Shown here one piece after another: positions 9,335 to 18,297 of a stretch of 64,000 bases of DNA. The stretch spans positions 1-64,000 of the forward strand of contig NZ_PKOJ01000003.1 in assembly GCF_002860325.1 (NCBI RefSeq), given 5' to 3'. Numbering within the stretch: position 1 is the stretch's first letter; every line of letters begins with the position of its first letter. The stretch comes from Neptunicoccus cionae. GTDB taxonomy: Bacteria; Pseudomonadota; Alphaproteobacteria; Rhodobacterales; Rhodobacteraceae. Made by a program: the position numbers and the translations under genes. The notes below the pieces were generated by a model. That model saw only the letters and a program-made list of their open reading frames with translations. It was not told the origin of the DNA and did no database searches.

Positions 9335-9364
9335 AAAAGGGCGCCCGCTTACGGCGCCCTTTTT
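9335..9364 (+). terminator. Rho-independent terminator after the permease
   Basis: A perfect 11-bp stem (AAAAGGGCGCC at 9335-9345, GGCGCCCTTTT at 9353-9363) with a 7-nt loop ends in a T-run. The A-run on the left arm means it can also act on the opposite strand, for malic enzyme transcripts. Confidence 0.9.
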
Positions 9365-9381
9365 CAATTCTGCCCCCCTTA

Positions 9382-9454
9382 TCCATTTTCTTCAAATATC
9401 CCCGCCGGAGGCAAAATTCCTGCGCTCCGCGCGGGGATATTTTCAGAAAATGGA
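9382..9454. repeat. Intergenic repeat pair forming a long inverted repeat
   Basis: Two inverted arms, 9382-9405 and 9431-9454, match at 22 of 24 positions and flank a 25-bp centre. The inner CGGAG (9406-9410) and CTCCG (9425-9429) extend the possible stem. The left unit 9382-9412 is the exact reverse complement, 31 of 31 bases, of 53077-53107. It lies between the convergent permease and malic enzyme genes. Confidence 0.85.
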
Positions 9455-9464
9455 ACGACCGCGG

Positions 9465-11741
9465 TCAGCCGTAGCTGGAAACCGGCGTTCCGGCCAAAGC
9501 CGCGATGTTAAGAAGGCCACGCACGGTCACGCCGGATGTCACGATATGGGCGCGGTTGCCCATGCCCATCAGGATCGGGCCGACTTCCAACCCGTCAGCC
9601 ACGGATTTCAGCAGGTTGCGGGCCGCGCCCGATGCGTCCGAGTTGGTATAGACCAGAACATTGGCCTTCCCTGTCAAACGATTGTTGGGCATCAAATGTT
9701 CGCGCAGGTCAGGATCTAGGGCCGCATCCGTATGCATCTCGCCTTCGTATTCGAAGTCGGTTTCAACGGAATCTAGGATTGCCAGCGCATCGCGGGACAG
9801 CCGGCCCGAAGTGCTGTCCAGATTGCCGAATTGCGAGCTGGAACAGAGCGCCACTTTCGGTGTCACCCCGAAGCGGCGCACATGGCGGGCGGCAGCGATC
9901 ATAGTTCCTGCCAGTTGCTGTGCTGTGGGTTCGATATGCACATGGGTGTCAGCCACAAACAGCGGCCCTTTTTCCAGAATAACCAGCGACAGTGCCCCCG
10001 CAGGATGCAGGTCCGGTGTCTCGAGAATCTGGCGAATGTAGTTCAAGTGCCAGTGATACTGCCCGAAGACACCGCAGATCATGCTGTCCGCCTCTCCCCG
10101 ATGTACCATTGTCGCGGCGATTGCGGTGCTGTTGGTGCGCATGATGGCTTTGGCCAGATCCGGCGTCGCGCCCCTGCGTGCCATCAGCTTGTGATAGCTG
10201 CCCCAGTAATCGCGATAGCGGCTGTCGTTTTCGGGGTTTACCACCTCAAAATCCCGTCCCGGGACAATCGACAACCCTTCCCGTTCAATCCGCCGTTCCA
10301 CCACGTCGGGGCGGCCGACAATCACGGCATTGACGTGCATTTCTTCGGACATGGCCTGCACTGCCCGCAGCACGCGGGGTTCTTCGCCTTCGGCAAAGAC
10401 GATGCGGCGTTTTTCAAGGCGGGCAGCTTCGAACACGGGTCGCATGATCATGGAAGAACGGTAAACCTGCGACTGTAACCTTGCGCGGTAGTCCTTAAGA
10501 TCCACCTGCCGCGTGGCCACACCGCTTTCCATTGCCGCCTTTGCTACGGCCACGGCGATGGTCGGCAACAGGCGCGGGTCAAAGGGTTTGGGGATCAGAT
10601 ACTCCGGCCCGAAAGACAGGCGCTCCCCCTGATAGGCCGCGCCAAGCTCTGCACTTGCGGTTTCCCGTGCCAGACCTGCAATCGCTTCTACGCAGGCCAC
10701 TTTCATCGCATCGTTAATCTGGGTTGCCCCTACATCAAGCGCGCCGCGAAAGATGAAGGGGAAGCACAGCACGTTATTTACCTGATTGGGATAATCCGAG
10801 CGCCCTGTCGCAATCAGTGCATCGGGCGAGGCTTCGCGGGCAACCTCGGGCATGATTTCCGGTGTCGGATTGGCCAGCGCAAAGATGATCGGATGATCCG
10901 CCATCTTTTTCACCATATCCGGAGTCAGCAACCCCGGCCCCGAAACGCCAAGGAACAGGTCGGCCCCTTCCATCGCATCCATCGTGGTGCGCATTTCGGT
11001 ATCCCGCGCGAATTCCAGCTTCTCTTCCGTCAGGTTGTTGCGCGACGTGTGCACCACCCCCTTGCTGTCGAGCATGGTGATGTTCTCTTTCTTTGCCCCC
11101 ATCACCATCATCATCTTCAGGCAGGCAATCCCCGCTGCGCCTGCGCCCAGAGCGACGATTTTGATATCCTCGAATTTTTTACCCGCCACCCGCAATGCGT
11201 TAGTGGCAGCAGCAGCGGCAACGATGGCGGTGCCGTGCTGATCATCGTGGAACACCGGAATGCCCATACGTTCGCGGCAGATCCGTTCCACCACAAAACA
11301 ATCGGGCGCTTTAATGTCTTCAAGGTTGATCGCGCCGAAGGTCGGTTCCAGCTTGCACACCAGATCGGCCAGCTTTTCGGGGTCGGTCTCGTTAACCTCG
11401 ATGTCAAAGCAATCCACACCGGCGAACTTTTTGAACAGGACGGCCTTGCCTTCCATCACCGGCTTGGAGGCTTGCGCCCCGATGTCGCCCAGTCCCAAAA
11501 CCGCAGTCCCGTTAGAGATCACCGCGACCAGATTGCCCTTGGCGGTATAACGCACGGCATCTGCTGGATTCTTTTCAATCTCAAGACAGGCATCGGCCAC
11601 ACCCGGAGAATAGGCACGGCTGAGATCACGGCCTGTGGCCATCGGCTTGGTCGCACGGATTTCCAGTTTTCCGGGTTTGGGAAATTCGTGATAATCCAGC
11701 GCCGCCTGCCGTTCTACGGCCTTTTTGGTCTCGTCAACCAT
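9465..11741 (-). CDS. maeB: NADP-dependent malic enzyme with C-terminal phosphotransacetylase-like domain
   Basis: A 758-residue MaeB-type enzyme. The N-terminal malic domain (about 1-430) decarboxylates malate to pyruvate with NADP+. It shows [15 protein letters not shown], the metal-binding [11 protein letters not shown], and the Rossmann segment [16 protein letters not shown]. The C-terminal part (about 435-758) is a phosphate-acetyl/butyryl-transferase-like domain, known in such enzymes as a regulatory module responding to acetyl-CoA. A longer reading would begin inside the upstream GAPDH gene. I chose the ATG at 11741 because AGAGGAG lies just ahead and the family starts at [20 protein letters not shown]. 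It is 17 bp downstream of gap on the same strand. In this context it would convert C4 acids from the bhc cycle to pyruvate and NADPH. Confidence 0.93.
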   Translation of the reverse strand: MVDETKKAVERQAALDYHEFPKPGKLEIRATKPMATGRDLSRAYSPGVADACLEIEKNPADAVRYTAKGNLVAVISNGTAVLGLGDIGAQASKPVMEGKAVLFKKFAGVDCFDIEVNETDPEKLADLVCKLEPTFGAINLEDIKAPDCFVVERICRERMGIPVFHDDQHGTAIVAAAAATNALRVAGKKFEDIKIVALGAGAAGIACLKMMMVMGAKKENITMLDSKGVVHTSRNNLTEEKLEFARDTEMRTTMDAMEGADLFLGVSGPGLLTPDMVKKMADHPIIFALANPTPEIMPEVAREASPDALIATGRSDYPNQVNNVLCFPFIFRGALDVGATQINDAMKVACVEAIAGLARETASAELGAAYQGERLSFGPEYLIPKPFDPRLLPTIAVAVAKAAMESGVATRQVDLKDYRARLQSQVYRSSMIMRPVFEAARLEKRRIVFAEGEEPRVLRAVQAMSEEMHVNAVIVGRPDVVERRIEREGLSIVPGRDFEVVNPENDSRYRDYWGSYHKLMARRGATPDLAKAIMRTNSTAIAATMVHRGEADSMICGVFGQYHWHLNYIRQILETPDLHPAGALSLVILEKGPLFVADTHVHIEPTAQQLAGTMIAAARHVRRFGVTPKVALCSSSQFGNLDSTSGRLSRDALAILDSVETDFEYEGEMHTDAALDPDLREHLMPNNRLTGKANVLVYTNSDASGAARNLLKSVADGLEVGPILMGMGNRAHIVTSGVTVRGLLNIAALAGTPVSSYG

Positions 11742-11758
11742 GTCTTGTCTCCTCTGGG

Positions 11759-12754
11759 TTATTGTTGCGCCGCGCCCATCCTCTGGGCCACGTCGATCAT
11801 TCTGTTGGAAAAGCCCCATTCATTGTCATACCAGCCGAAAATGCGGGTAAACTCGGGGCCTGTGATCAGTTCCGGTCCTGCCAGCACAAGGGACTCCGGC
11901 CGGCTGCGCAGATCGGTGGAGACCAGCGGCTTATCCGTCCAGCCAAGCACCGGAGAGGCATCGACTGCCGCTTTCAGCGCGTCTTTGAAATCCGCACCCT
12001 GCCGTTTCAGCTTCACGACCAGATCCACAGCAGAGACGCTGGCCACCGGAACGCGCACCGCGCTGCCTGTGATGCGTCCGGCCAGATCGGGGACGACGCG
12101 ATCAATCAGTTTTGTCGCGCTAGAGGTTGTGGGCACCATAGACAGCGCCGCCGCACGGCTGCGGGCGAGATCCTTGCCTGCGGTGTCAATGGTGGGTTGG
12201 CTGCTGGTGTAGCAGTGGATCGTGTTCATGTGGCCGCCCGACACGCCAAAACGGTCCTCAAGCAGACGCAGTAGAGGCCCGAGCGCATTGGTGGTGCATG
12301 ACGCATTAGAGACAATTTTCTGTCCGGTGTAAGCTGCATCATTTGCCCCGAGCACCAAGGTCACATCTGCGGCGTCAGAGGGGCCGGAAATCAGCACAGC
12401 GCCCGCGCCGGCCTGAAGCCCCGCTTCGGCCACGGCGCGGCTGGTGGCACGGCCCGAACATTCAAGCAGGATATCCACACCTGTCAGATCGGGCAGCGGT
12501 GCAGCAGGATCAATCTGGTGAAACGGAATGGCAGCACCATTCACAACCAGCGCCCCGCTGCGGGTTTCCACCTGCCCGCGGAACGGACCAAAAACACTGT
12601 CGTATTCAAACAAATAGGCACAGGTTTCCAGCGGAGCGAGATCGTTTATCAGCACCACCTCTAGCGGGCTGTCCTGACGGCTGGTAGACAGGGCACGCAG
12701 GATCGAACGCCCGATCCTCCCGAACCCATGAATTGCAACACGGACCTTTTTCAT
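11759..12754 (-). CDS. gap: Type I glyceraldehyde-3-phosphate dehydrogenase
   Basis: About 331 residues, the usual length for GAPDH. The N-terminal Rossmann fold has AIHGFGRIGRSILRAL. The catalytic segment SNASCTTNALGPLL carries the active-site Cys, the His lies in HCYTSSQPTID, and the C-terminal WYDNEWGFSNRM is intact. It interconverts glyceraldehyde 3-phosphate and 1,3-bisphosphoglycerate in the cytoplasm. Two starts are possible (GTG at 12760, ATG at 12754); I give the ATG, but the ribosome binding site does not decide. It lies 17 bp upstream of maeB, suggesting co-transcription. It could be a second paralogue used for gluconeogenesis from C4 acids, or an erythrose-4-phosphate dehydrogenase; its sequence fits GAPDH better. 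Confidence 0.88.
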   Translation of the reverse strand: MKKVRVAIHGFGRIGRSILRALSTSRQDSPLEVVLINDLAPLETCAYLFEYDSVFGPFRGQVETRSGALVVNGAAIPFHQIDPAAPLPDLTGVDILLECSGRATSRAVAEAGLQAGAGAVLISGPSDAADVTLVLGANDAAYTGQKIVSNASCTTNALGPLLRLLEDRFGVSGGHMNTIHCYTSSQPTIDTAGKDLARSRAAALSMVPTTSSATKLIDRVVPDLAGRITGSAVRVPVASVSAVDLVVKLKRQGADFKDALKAAVDASPVLGWTDKPLVSTDLRSRPESLVLAGPELITGPEFTRIFGWYDNEWGFSNRMIDVAQRMGAAQQ

Positions 12755-12900
12755 CTTCACTTTTCTTATGACTGGGCACGCGGAAAAAACGCGGCTTTTC
12801 TTGGGCTTACAACTTTGATCGGGGCCAGACCGAAACCGGTTGCCGTTAGGGCAACTTCAGACCTGCCCGCCCAGCCTATCAAGCTTGCCAAGGGCCTGCA

Positions 12901-13866
12901 TTAAAAATCCACGTCTTGTGCGATACCTTGCGCGACCGCCAGATCTACGACCGCCGACGCCACGGCGAGGTCCTGCAAGCCAACGCCCGTGCCATCAAAA
13001 ATCGTGATCTCTTTGTCAGAACTGCGCCCCTCTTCTGCGCCGTTGATGACCGCTCCCAATTCGATGATCTGCTTTTGCTGGATCAGACCCGCAGCCACCG
13101 GATGCTGGAACTCGCCTATGGTTATGGACTGGGCGATTTCATCGGTGAACAGACGGGCATTTACTGCCAGTTCAGCAGCGATTTCCTGTTTGCCTTTGGT
13201 ATCTGTGCCCATACAGGCCAGATGGGTGCCCGCACGGATTTGCCCGTCCTGTAGGATCGCGTCGAAGCTGGATGTAATTGTTACGATCACATCGCTTTGC
13301 GCGCCAAGTTCCTCAAGGCTCACCGCCTTAAAACCAAGTCCCAGTTCTTCGGCAACCTTGCGCAAACTGTCGAGCTTTTCGGGGGAGCGGTTCCAGGCAA
13401 CCACCCGTTTAAACTCCCGCTGCTCTGCCACTGCGCGCAGCTGAAAGGCCGCCTGATGCCCTGCACCCACAATCCCCAGAACGTCGCAATCCTGCCGCGC
13501 AAGACAGTCCACCGACACCGCCGCCGCCGCTGCCGTACGCAGGGCTGTCAGCAAATTGCCCCCCACCACAGCGCGGCACTGGCCCGTGTCCGCATCAAAC
13601 AGGAATATGGTGGACTGGTGGTTGGTGAGACCCTTTTCAGCATTCCCCGGCCAGTAGCCGCCAGATTTCAGCCCCAGATTAAGTGCCGCCTTATCAAAAC
13701 CGGATTTGAACCCGTAAAGCGCATCTGCATGGCCGATCGCCTCGCGGATCACCGGAAAGTTAGAGGCAGTGCGGGCAGACATGGAAGCAAACACGCCTTT
13801 AACAGCATCAAACGCCGCATCGCGGGTCATCAGGGCGGCAATTTCTTTTTCAGGAACGATCAACAT
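12901..13866 (-). CDS. bhcD: Iminosuccinate reductase BhcD (ornithine cyclodeaminase family)
   Basis: A 321-residue member of the ornithine cyclodeaminase/mu-crystallin family with a central Rossmann motif (LGIVGAGHQAAFQLRAV) and the substrate-side segment AIGHADALYGFKSGFD. In the beta-hydroxyaspartate cycle BhcD reduces iminosuccinate to L-aspartate with NADH. Identity rests on context: it is the last gene of the four-gene set bhcA-bhcB-bhcC-bhcD in the order known from Paracoccus. The start at 13866 (LIVPEKEI) has an AAAGG site. An upstream ATG at 13893 is less likely because it would place that site inside the coding region. Confidence 0.88.
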   Translation of the reverse strand: MLIVPEKEIAALMTRDAAFDAVKGVFASMSARTASNFPVIREAIGHADALYGFKSGFDKAALNLGLKSGGYWPGNAEKGLTNHQSTIFLFDADTGQCRAVVGGNLLTALRTAAAAAVSVDCLARQDCDVLGIVGAGHQAAFQLRAVAEQREFKRVVAWNRSPEKLDSLRKVAEELGLGFKAVSLEELGAQSDVIVTITSSFDAILQDGQIRAGTHLACMGTDTKGKQEIAAELAVNARLFTDEIAQSITIGEFQHPVAAGLIQQKQIIELGAVINGAEEGRSSDKEITIFDGTGVGLQDLAVASAVVDLAVAQGIAQDVDF

Positions 13867-13937
13867 CGGGAATACCTTTGAATTGGAACACATCGGGGCC
13901 AGCGAACCGGCCCCGTAGTTTGGTATGCTCAGGCGGC

Positions 13938-15098
13938 TTAGTAGGCTTTACCGCGGGCTGAAACCGGCCAGACGGTTTCCACCTTGTCGCCGCGCACGCC
14001 CACGTACCAGTCATGCACGTTACAGGTCGGGTCGCAGTGGCCGGGCACAAGACGCAGCTTGTCATTAACCTTCAATGCGCCGTTCGGGTCCGCAACAACA
14101 CCGTGTTCATCGGAACATTTCAGGTATTCCACATCATCGCGGCCAAAAACAAAGGGCAGACCGGAATCCACTGACTGCGCCTTTAGTCCCGCATCCACAA
14201 TGGCCTGATCCGCCTTTGCGTGGCTCATCACCGTGGTCAGGATAAACAGCGCATTTTCCCATTCGCCCTGATCAATCCGCTTGCCGTCCTTATCCAGAAT
14301 CCGGCCATAATCCGCATCCATAAAGGCGTAAGACCCACATTGAAGTTCGTTATAAACACCCGATCCGCTCTCAAAATAATAGGACCCCGTGCCGCCGCCA
14401 CCAACGATGTCACATTCCAGCCCGTTGCTTTTCAGCCCCTGCACCGCATCGGCCACCTGCGCAATGGCCACATCCAGCTTTTCCTTGCGATCCGCATAAA
14501 GGTCCATGTGCTGCATCGCACCCTGATAGGCCTGAATACCGGCGAATTTCAGCCCTTCGGCGCTGTCGATCAGCTTGGCGATATTCACCACATCCTGTGT
14601 TGTGCCGACCCCGCACCGCCCCGCGCCGCAGTCGATCTCTACCAGCGCTTCGATCTGTGTACCGTGTTTCACCGCCGCTTCGGACAGCGCCTTGACGTTG
14701 TCGGGGTCATCAACGCAAACCAGCACGCGACAGCCGAGCTTTGGCATCCTTGCCAGCCGGTCGATCTTGGCCGGGTCTGTCACCTGATTGGAAACCATCA
14801 CATCCTTGATGCCGCCACGGGCGAACACCTCAGCCTCCGAGACTTTCTGACAGCACACCCCAACCGCTGCGCCAAGGTCCTGTTGCAGCTTCAGCACGTC
14901 CACGGATTTGTGCATTTTGCCGTGGGCGCGGTGCCGCATGCCGTGCGCCTTTGCGTAATCGCCCATCTTCTTGATGTTGCGTTCCAGCGCATCCAGATCG
15001 AGCACCAGACAAGGCGTCTGAATATCGGCCGCATCCATACCGGGAACTGCGGGCACGTCAAAGCCGACTTCCAGTTGGTCAAAGTTTGTATCTTTCAT
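13938..15098 (-). CDS. bhcC: beta-Hydroxyaspartate aldolase BhcC (D-threonine aldolase family)
   Basis: A 386-residue fold-type III PLP enzyme. The N-terminal IQTPCLVLDLDALERNI and the PLP-lysine region RHRAHGKMHKS are typical of the D-threonine aldolase group. The C-terminal PGHCDPTCNVHDWYVG carries the His/Asp pair that binds a divalent metal in this family. In the cycle it condenses glycine and glyoxylate to erythro-beta-hydroxyaspartate. The start at 15098 (KDTNFDQLEVGF) has AGGAAG at good spacing; a GTG at 15122 is possible but would overlap bhcB. It is 14 bp downstream of bhcB. Confidence 0.92.
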   Translation of the reverse strand: MKDTNFDQLEVGFDVPAVPGMDAADIQTPCLVLDLDALERNIKKMGDYAKAHGMRHRAHGKMHKSVDVLKLQQDLGAAVGVCCQKVSEAEVFARGGIKDVMVSNQVTDPAKIDRLARMPKLGCRVLVCVDDPDNVKALSEAAVKHGTQIEALVEIDCGAGRCGVGTTQDVVNIAKLIDSAEGLKFAGIQAYQGAMQHMDLYADRKEKLDVAIAQVADAVQGLKSNGLECDIVGGGGTGSYYFESGSGVYNELQCGSYAFMDADYGRILDKDGKRIDQGEWENALFILTTVMSHAKADQAIVDAGLKAQSVDSGLPFVFGRDDVEYLKCSDEHGVVADPNGALKVNDKLRLVPGHCDPTCNVHDWYVGVRGDKVETVWPVSARGKAY

Positions 15099-15112
15099 CG
15101 GTTCACTTCCTT

Positions 15113-16072
15113 TTACAGCCACGGCAGCTTAGCCAGATCGACGTTACCGCCGGTAATGATGACACCTACGCGTTTGCCTGCGAAGATGTCCTTGTTCTTT
15201 AGGATGGCGGCCAGCGGCACGGCGCTGCTGGGTTCCATCACGACTTTCATACGCTGCCAGATCAACTTCATCGCTTCGACGATCTCGGGGTCGCTGGCGG
15301 TCAGGATGTCAGAGACATGGTTTTTCACAAAATGCCACGTCAGTTCCTTCAGCGGCACTTTCAGCCCGTCTGCCACCGTTTCCGGCGCATCATCTGCGAT
15401 GATATGGCCTGCCTTGAAACTGCGATAGGCGTCATCCGCCTGCTCCGGTTCTGCGGCGATGACCTGCACGTCAGGGGCCAGACGGGACAGGGTCAGGCAG
15501 GTGCCCGAAATCATCCCGCCGCCACCAATCGGGGCCACCACCATATCAAGACCACCGCCGAAATCCTCCATCTGCTCCAGCAACTCCAGCGAACAGGTGC
15601 CCTGCCCTGCAATCACGCGCGGATCATTGTAAGGATGGACAAAATTCCCGCCGGTTTCCTCCTGAACCTGCGCGAAAACCGCCTCGCGGGACGATGTCGA
15701 AGGTTCGCATTCGGCTATCGTCCCGCCATAGCCCCGCACCGCGTCCTTCTTGGCCTGCGGTGCCGTGCGCGGCATCACCACGTTGCAGGGTATCCCACGC
15801 CGCCCCGCCGCATAGGACAGGGAGAGCGCGTGGTTGCCCGAACTATGGGTGCAGACACCGTTCTTTGCCTCGGCATCGGACAGACCGAACACCGCATTTG
15901 ACGCTCCGCGCACCTTGAATGCCCCTGCCTTCTGGAAGTTTTCGCATTTGAAGAAGATCTCGCACCCTGCAAGAGCGTTCACAAAGGAAGAGGTCAGTAC
16001 CGGCGTGCGGTGGACGTAGGGTTTCATCCGCTCATGGGCGGCCAGCACATCGTTAAAATCGGGTATATTCAT
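15113..16072 (-). CDS. bhcB: beta-Hydroxyaspartate dehydratase BhcB (threonine dehydratase family)
   Basis: A 319-residue fold-type II PLP enzyme. The PLP lysine lies in ENFQKAGAFKVRGASN, the substrate loop is SSGNHALSLSYAA, and the phosphate-binding glycine loop is APIGGGGMISG. This is the serine racemase/threo-hydroxyaspartate dehydratase group. BhcB removes water from erythro-beta-hydroxyaspartate to give iminosuccinate. The open frame extends 118 codons upstream into bhcA, but the family start is NIPDFNDVLAAHERMKPYVH at 16072, with an AAGGAAG site just ahead. It lies between bhcA (17 bp) and bhcC (14 bp). Confidence 0.92.
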   Translation of the reverse strand: MNIPDFNDVLAAHERMKPYVHRTPVLTSSFVNALAGCEIFFKCENFQKAGAFKVRGASNAVFGLSDAEAKNGVCTHSSGNHALSLSYAAGRRGIPCNVVMPRTAPQAKKDAVRGYGGTIAECEPSTSSREAVFAQVQEETGGNFVHPYNDPRVIAGQGTCSLELLEQMEDFGGGLDMVVAPIGGGGMISGTCLTLSRLAPDVQVIAAEPEQADDAYRSFKAGHIIADDAPETVADGLKVPLKELTWHFVKNHVSDILTASDPEIVEAMKLIWQRMKVVMEPSSAVPLAAILKNKDIFAGKRVGVIITGGNVDLAKLPWL

Positions 16073-16089
16073 TCGTCGCACTTCCTTGT

Positions 16090-17280
16090 TCACGCTGCCG
16101 CCTGACGGGTGGCCTGCCCCCCGTGGCGGTAATATTCCTGTGCCGCCGCCACACCGGAGCCAAGCTTGATGTCCAGCCCTAGATCGACCATCACCATTTC
16201 GGCAACGCCCAGACCCGACAACATCATCGCATCGGTCAGCATACCCAGATGGCCGATGCGGAACACCTTGCCCGCAACCTCGCCCAGTCCGACACCAAAG
16301 GCCATGCCATAGTCCTGCGCGGCGAGATTCACGATTTCTGTCGCATTGAACCCTTCCGGCGTGCGAATGGCGGAAACACTGTCGGAATAAACCTCGGGCG
16401 ACGCGGCGCAAAGGTCGAGCCCCCAAGCCGCGACAGCTTTGCGCACCCCTGTCGCAATACGTGTGTGACGTGCAAAAACCTTGTCCAGCCCCTCGGACTC
16501 AAGCATTTCAAGGGACAGCTTCAACCCGTTCATCAGACCCACTGGCGGCGTGTAGGGAAAGGCGTAGTTGTCATAGCCCTTCTGCATATCCCCCAAATCA
16601 AAAAAGGTGCGTGGCAGGGTGGCGGTTTTCGTGGCCGCAAAAGCCTTTTCACTAACGCCGACAATGGCCAGACCAGCGGGCAGCATAAAGCCTTTTTGCG
16701 ATCCGGTCACTGCAACATCCACACCCCAATCGTCCATACGGAAATCCATCGAACCGATGGCACTAACCCCGTCCACGAAGAGCATCGCCGGATGCCCCGC
16801 CGCATCCAAAGCCCGCCGCACCGCAGCGATGTCGGATTTCACCCCGGTCGCGGTCTCATTATGGGTCGCCAGAACAACCTTGATACTGTGGGACGTATCT
16901 GCACGCAGGATTTCTTCGTATCTGTCCGCAGGCAGCCCCTCCCCCCAAGGGGTTTCTACTACCTGCACGTCCAGCCCGTGACGCTGGCACATATCAATCC
17001 AGCGATGGGAGAACATGCCGTTGCGGGCTGCCAGAACCTTGTCCCCCGCGCACAGACAATTGCTCAGGGCGGTTTCCCAGCCCCCTGTCCCCGTGGACGG
17101 GAAGATAAAGACACGCGCAGTGTCGGATTTCAGAACCCGCCGCACGCCTTCCAGACAGGGATGCAGAATGTCACCGAACAGGGGGGAGCGGTGGTCGATT
17201 GTGGGCATATAGCATGCCTGACGGATCGCCTCGGGCATGTTGGTCGGGCCGGGAATAAAGACGGGATTCTGAAAACTCAT
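16090..17280 (-). CDS. bhcA: Aspartate-glyoxylate aminotransferase BhcA
   Basis: A 396-residue class V (serine-glyoxylate type) aminotransferase. It starts SFQNPVFIPGPTNMPEAIRQ. The Schiff-base lysine is in VTGSQKGFMLPAG, and the cofactor Asp is in FVDGVSAIGSMDF. In the cycle BhcA moves the amino group of L-aspartate to glyoxylate, giving oxaloacetate and glycine, and so closes the loop. The ATG at 17280 is chosen because GGAGGA lies five bases ahead; that site would be coding if the upstream ATG at 17292 were used. It is the first gene of bhcABCD and faces bhcR across a 168-bp regulatory region. Confidence 0.93.
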   Translation of the reverse strand: MSFQNPVFIPGPTNMPEAIRQACYMPTIDHRSPLFGDILHPCLEGVRRVLKSDTARVFIFPSTGTGGWETALSNCLCAGDKVLAARNGMFSHRWIDMCQRHGLDVQVVETPWGEGLPADRYEEILRADTSHSIKVVLATHNETATGVKSDIAAVRRALDAAGHPAMLFVDGVSAIGSMDFRMDDWGVDVAVTGSQKGFMLPAGLAIVGVSEKAFAATKTATLPRTFFDLGDMQKGYDNYAFPYTPPVGLMNGLKLSLEMLESEGLDKVFARHTRIATGVRKAVAAWGLDLCAASPEVYSDSVSAIRTPEGFNATEIVNLAAQDYGMAFGVGLGEVAGKVFRIGHLGMLTDAMMLSGLGVAEMVMVDLGLDIKLGSGVAAAQEYYRHGGQATRQAAA

Positions 17281-17342
17281 AATGTCCTCCATCAGACTGT
17301 TTCACAAAGGCTATTCCTTCCCCCAATTTTTGACAATTTTTT

Positions 17343-17357
17343 TGAAAACGTTTTTCA
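17343..17357. promoter_or_regulatory. Candidate BhcR operator, bhcA-proximal
   Basis: TGAAAACGTTTTTCA has the form TGAAA-N5-TTTCA, the same arrangement as 17415-17429. It lies 63 bp upstream of the bhcA start and just after a TTGACA-like hexamer at 17332-17337. An IclR-type dimer is the likely ligand. This is read from symmetry and position only. Confidence 0.5.
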
Positions 17358-17404
17358 TAAACTCAAAAATCAGAAAAAACTATTGTTTGCCAGCGTTTTA
17401 CATT

Positions 17405-17430
17405 TTTCATATTGTGAAATTATATTTCAC
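17405..17430. promoter_or_regulatory. Phased TTTCA/TGAAA half-sites upstream of bhcR
   Basis: Three half-sites begin exactly 10 bp apart: TTTCA (17405), TGAAA (17415), TTTCA (17425). The last two lie in a perfect 7+7 palindrome with a 3-bp centre (17414-17430), GTGAAATTATATTTCAC. The site ends 18 bp before the bhcR start codon, so binding would be expected to affect bhcR itself. It is a likely BhcR (IclR family) operator. Confidence 0.6.
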
Positions 17431-17448
17431 TTTGACGAGGAAGATTTG

Positions 17449-18297
17449 ATGGCTTTCCAAGACAATGGCAATCCGGCAGAGCGTAAACCAAGGGGCCGCC
17501 CCCGCGCCTTTCACTCGAAAACCGAACAGAACACCATCAAGTCACTGGACCGCGCAATGGTTGTACTGGAAGAAGTCGCAAGCAATGACGGCGCATCCCT
17601 GAGCGAGCTTTCCCAGCGGCTCGGGGAATCTCCGGCAACGCTTTACCGCGTTTTAACCACCCTTGCCCTGCATCAGATCGTGGAAACCAAAGAGAGTACA
17701 CAGACCTGGCATATCGGTGCGGGGGCTTTTCTGATCGGTTCCGCTTTCCTGCGCCGCACCAGCCTTGTGGAAACCAGCCGCCCGATCCTGCGCGAACTGA
17801 TGGAAACCACCGGAGAGACTGCAAACCTCGGGGTGGAAAAGGATGGACATGTGCTGTTTCTGGGTCAGGTAGAAACCCACGCACCGATCCGTGCCTTCTT
17901 CCCCCCCGGCACCCTGTCGCCCCTGCACGCTTCGGGCATCGGCAAGGTGCTTTTGGCGTATTTTGACTCTGCGCGGTTGAACCGTTTTGCAAGATCGGGG
18001 CTGGAGCGGTTTACAGATCAGACGCTTCATACTCAGCCGGCACTGGAAGCTGATCTGGAACAGGTGCGCAGCAGGGGATATTCGGTGGATGATCAGGAAC
18101 GCAATGTGGGTATGCGCTGTATCGCGGCTCCGATCCGGAACGCCTTGGGCGAGGTCATTGCCGGAATCTCCGTCTCCGGCCCCACCAGCCGGATCGACCA
18201 GACACAAATTCCCGCCTTAGCCGAAGCAGTTATAGACGCTGCCGCCCGCGTCTCGAATGCGATGGGGGCCGGATCAAACCAGCCCCGCACGGATTAG
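17449..18297 (+). CDS. bhcR: IclR-family regulator BhcR of the glyoxylate cluster
   Basis: A 282-residue IclR regulator. A basic N-terminal arm (PRGRPRAFHSKTEQN) precedes a winged helix-turn-helix (ASLSELSQRLGESPATLYRVL, about residues 45-75) and a C-terminal effector domain with the family pattern ASGIGKVLLAYF and DQERNVGMRCIAAPI. BhcR is known to control the bhc genes in response to glyoxylate. The open frame extends 400 codons upstream as a shadow of bhcA; the ATG at 17449 is chosen because the IclR domain begins there. It is divergent from bhcA with the half-sites above between them. Its TAG stop overlaps the TAA of allE on the other strand. Confidence 0.92.
   Translation: MAFQDNGNPAERKPRGRPRAFHSKTEQNTIKSLDRAMVVLEEVASNDGASLSELSQRLGESPATLYRVLTTLALHQIVETKESTQTWHIGAGAFLIGSAFLRRTSLVETSRPILRELMETTGETANLGVEKDGHVLFLGQVETHAPIRAFFPPGTLSPLHASGIGKVLLAYFDSARLNRFARSGLERFTDQTLHTQPALEADLEQVRSRGYSVDDQERNVGMRCIAAPIRNALGEVIAGISVSGPTSRIDQTQIPALAEAVIDAAARVSNAMGAGSNQPRTD

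Noticed and set aside
8799-9395. 198-codon minus frame over the permease 3' end
   Set aside because: A shadow of the permease gene that would run through the terminator and the repeat.
10893-12212. 439-codon + strand frame
   Set aside because: Antisense to maeB and gap, both well-supported genes; the translation is His/Arg-rich shadow sequence.
16249-17448. N-terminal 400-codon extension of bhcR
   Set aside because: Antisense to bhcA; the IclR domain begins at 17449.
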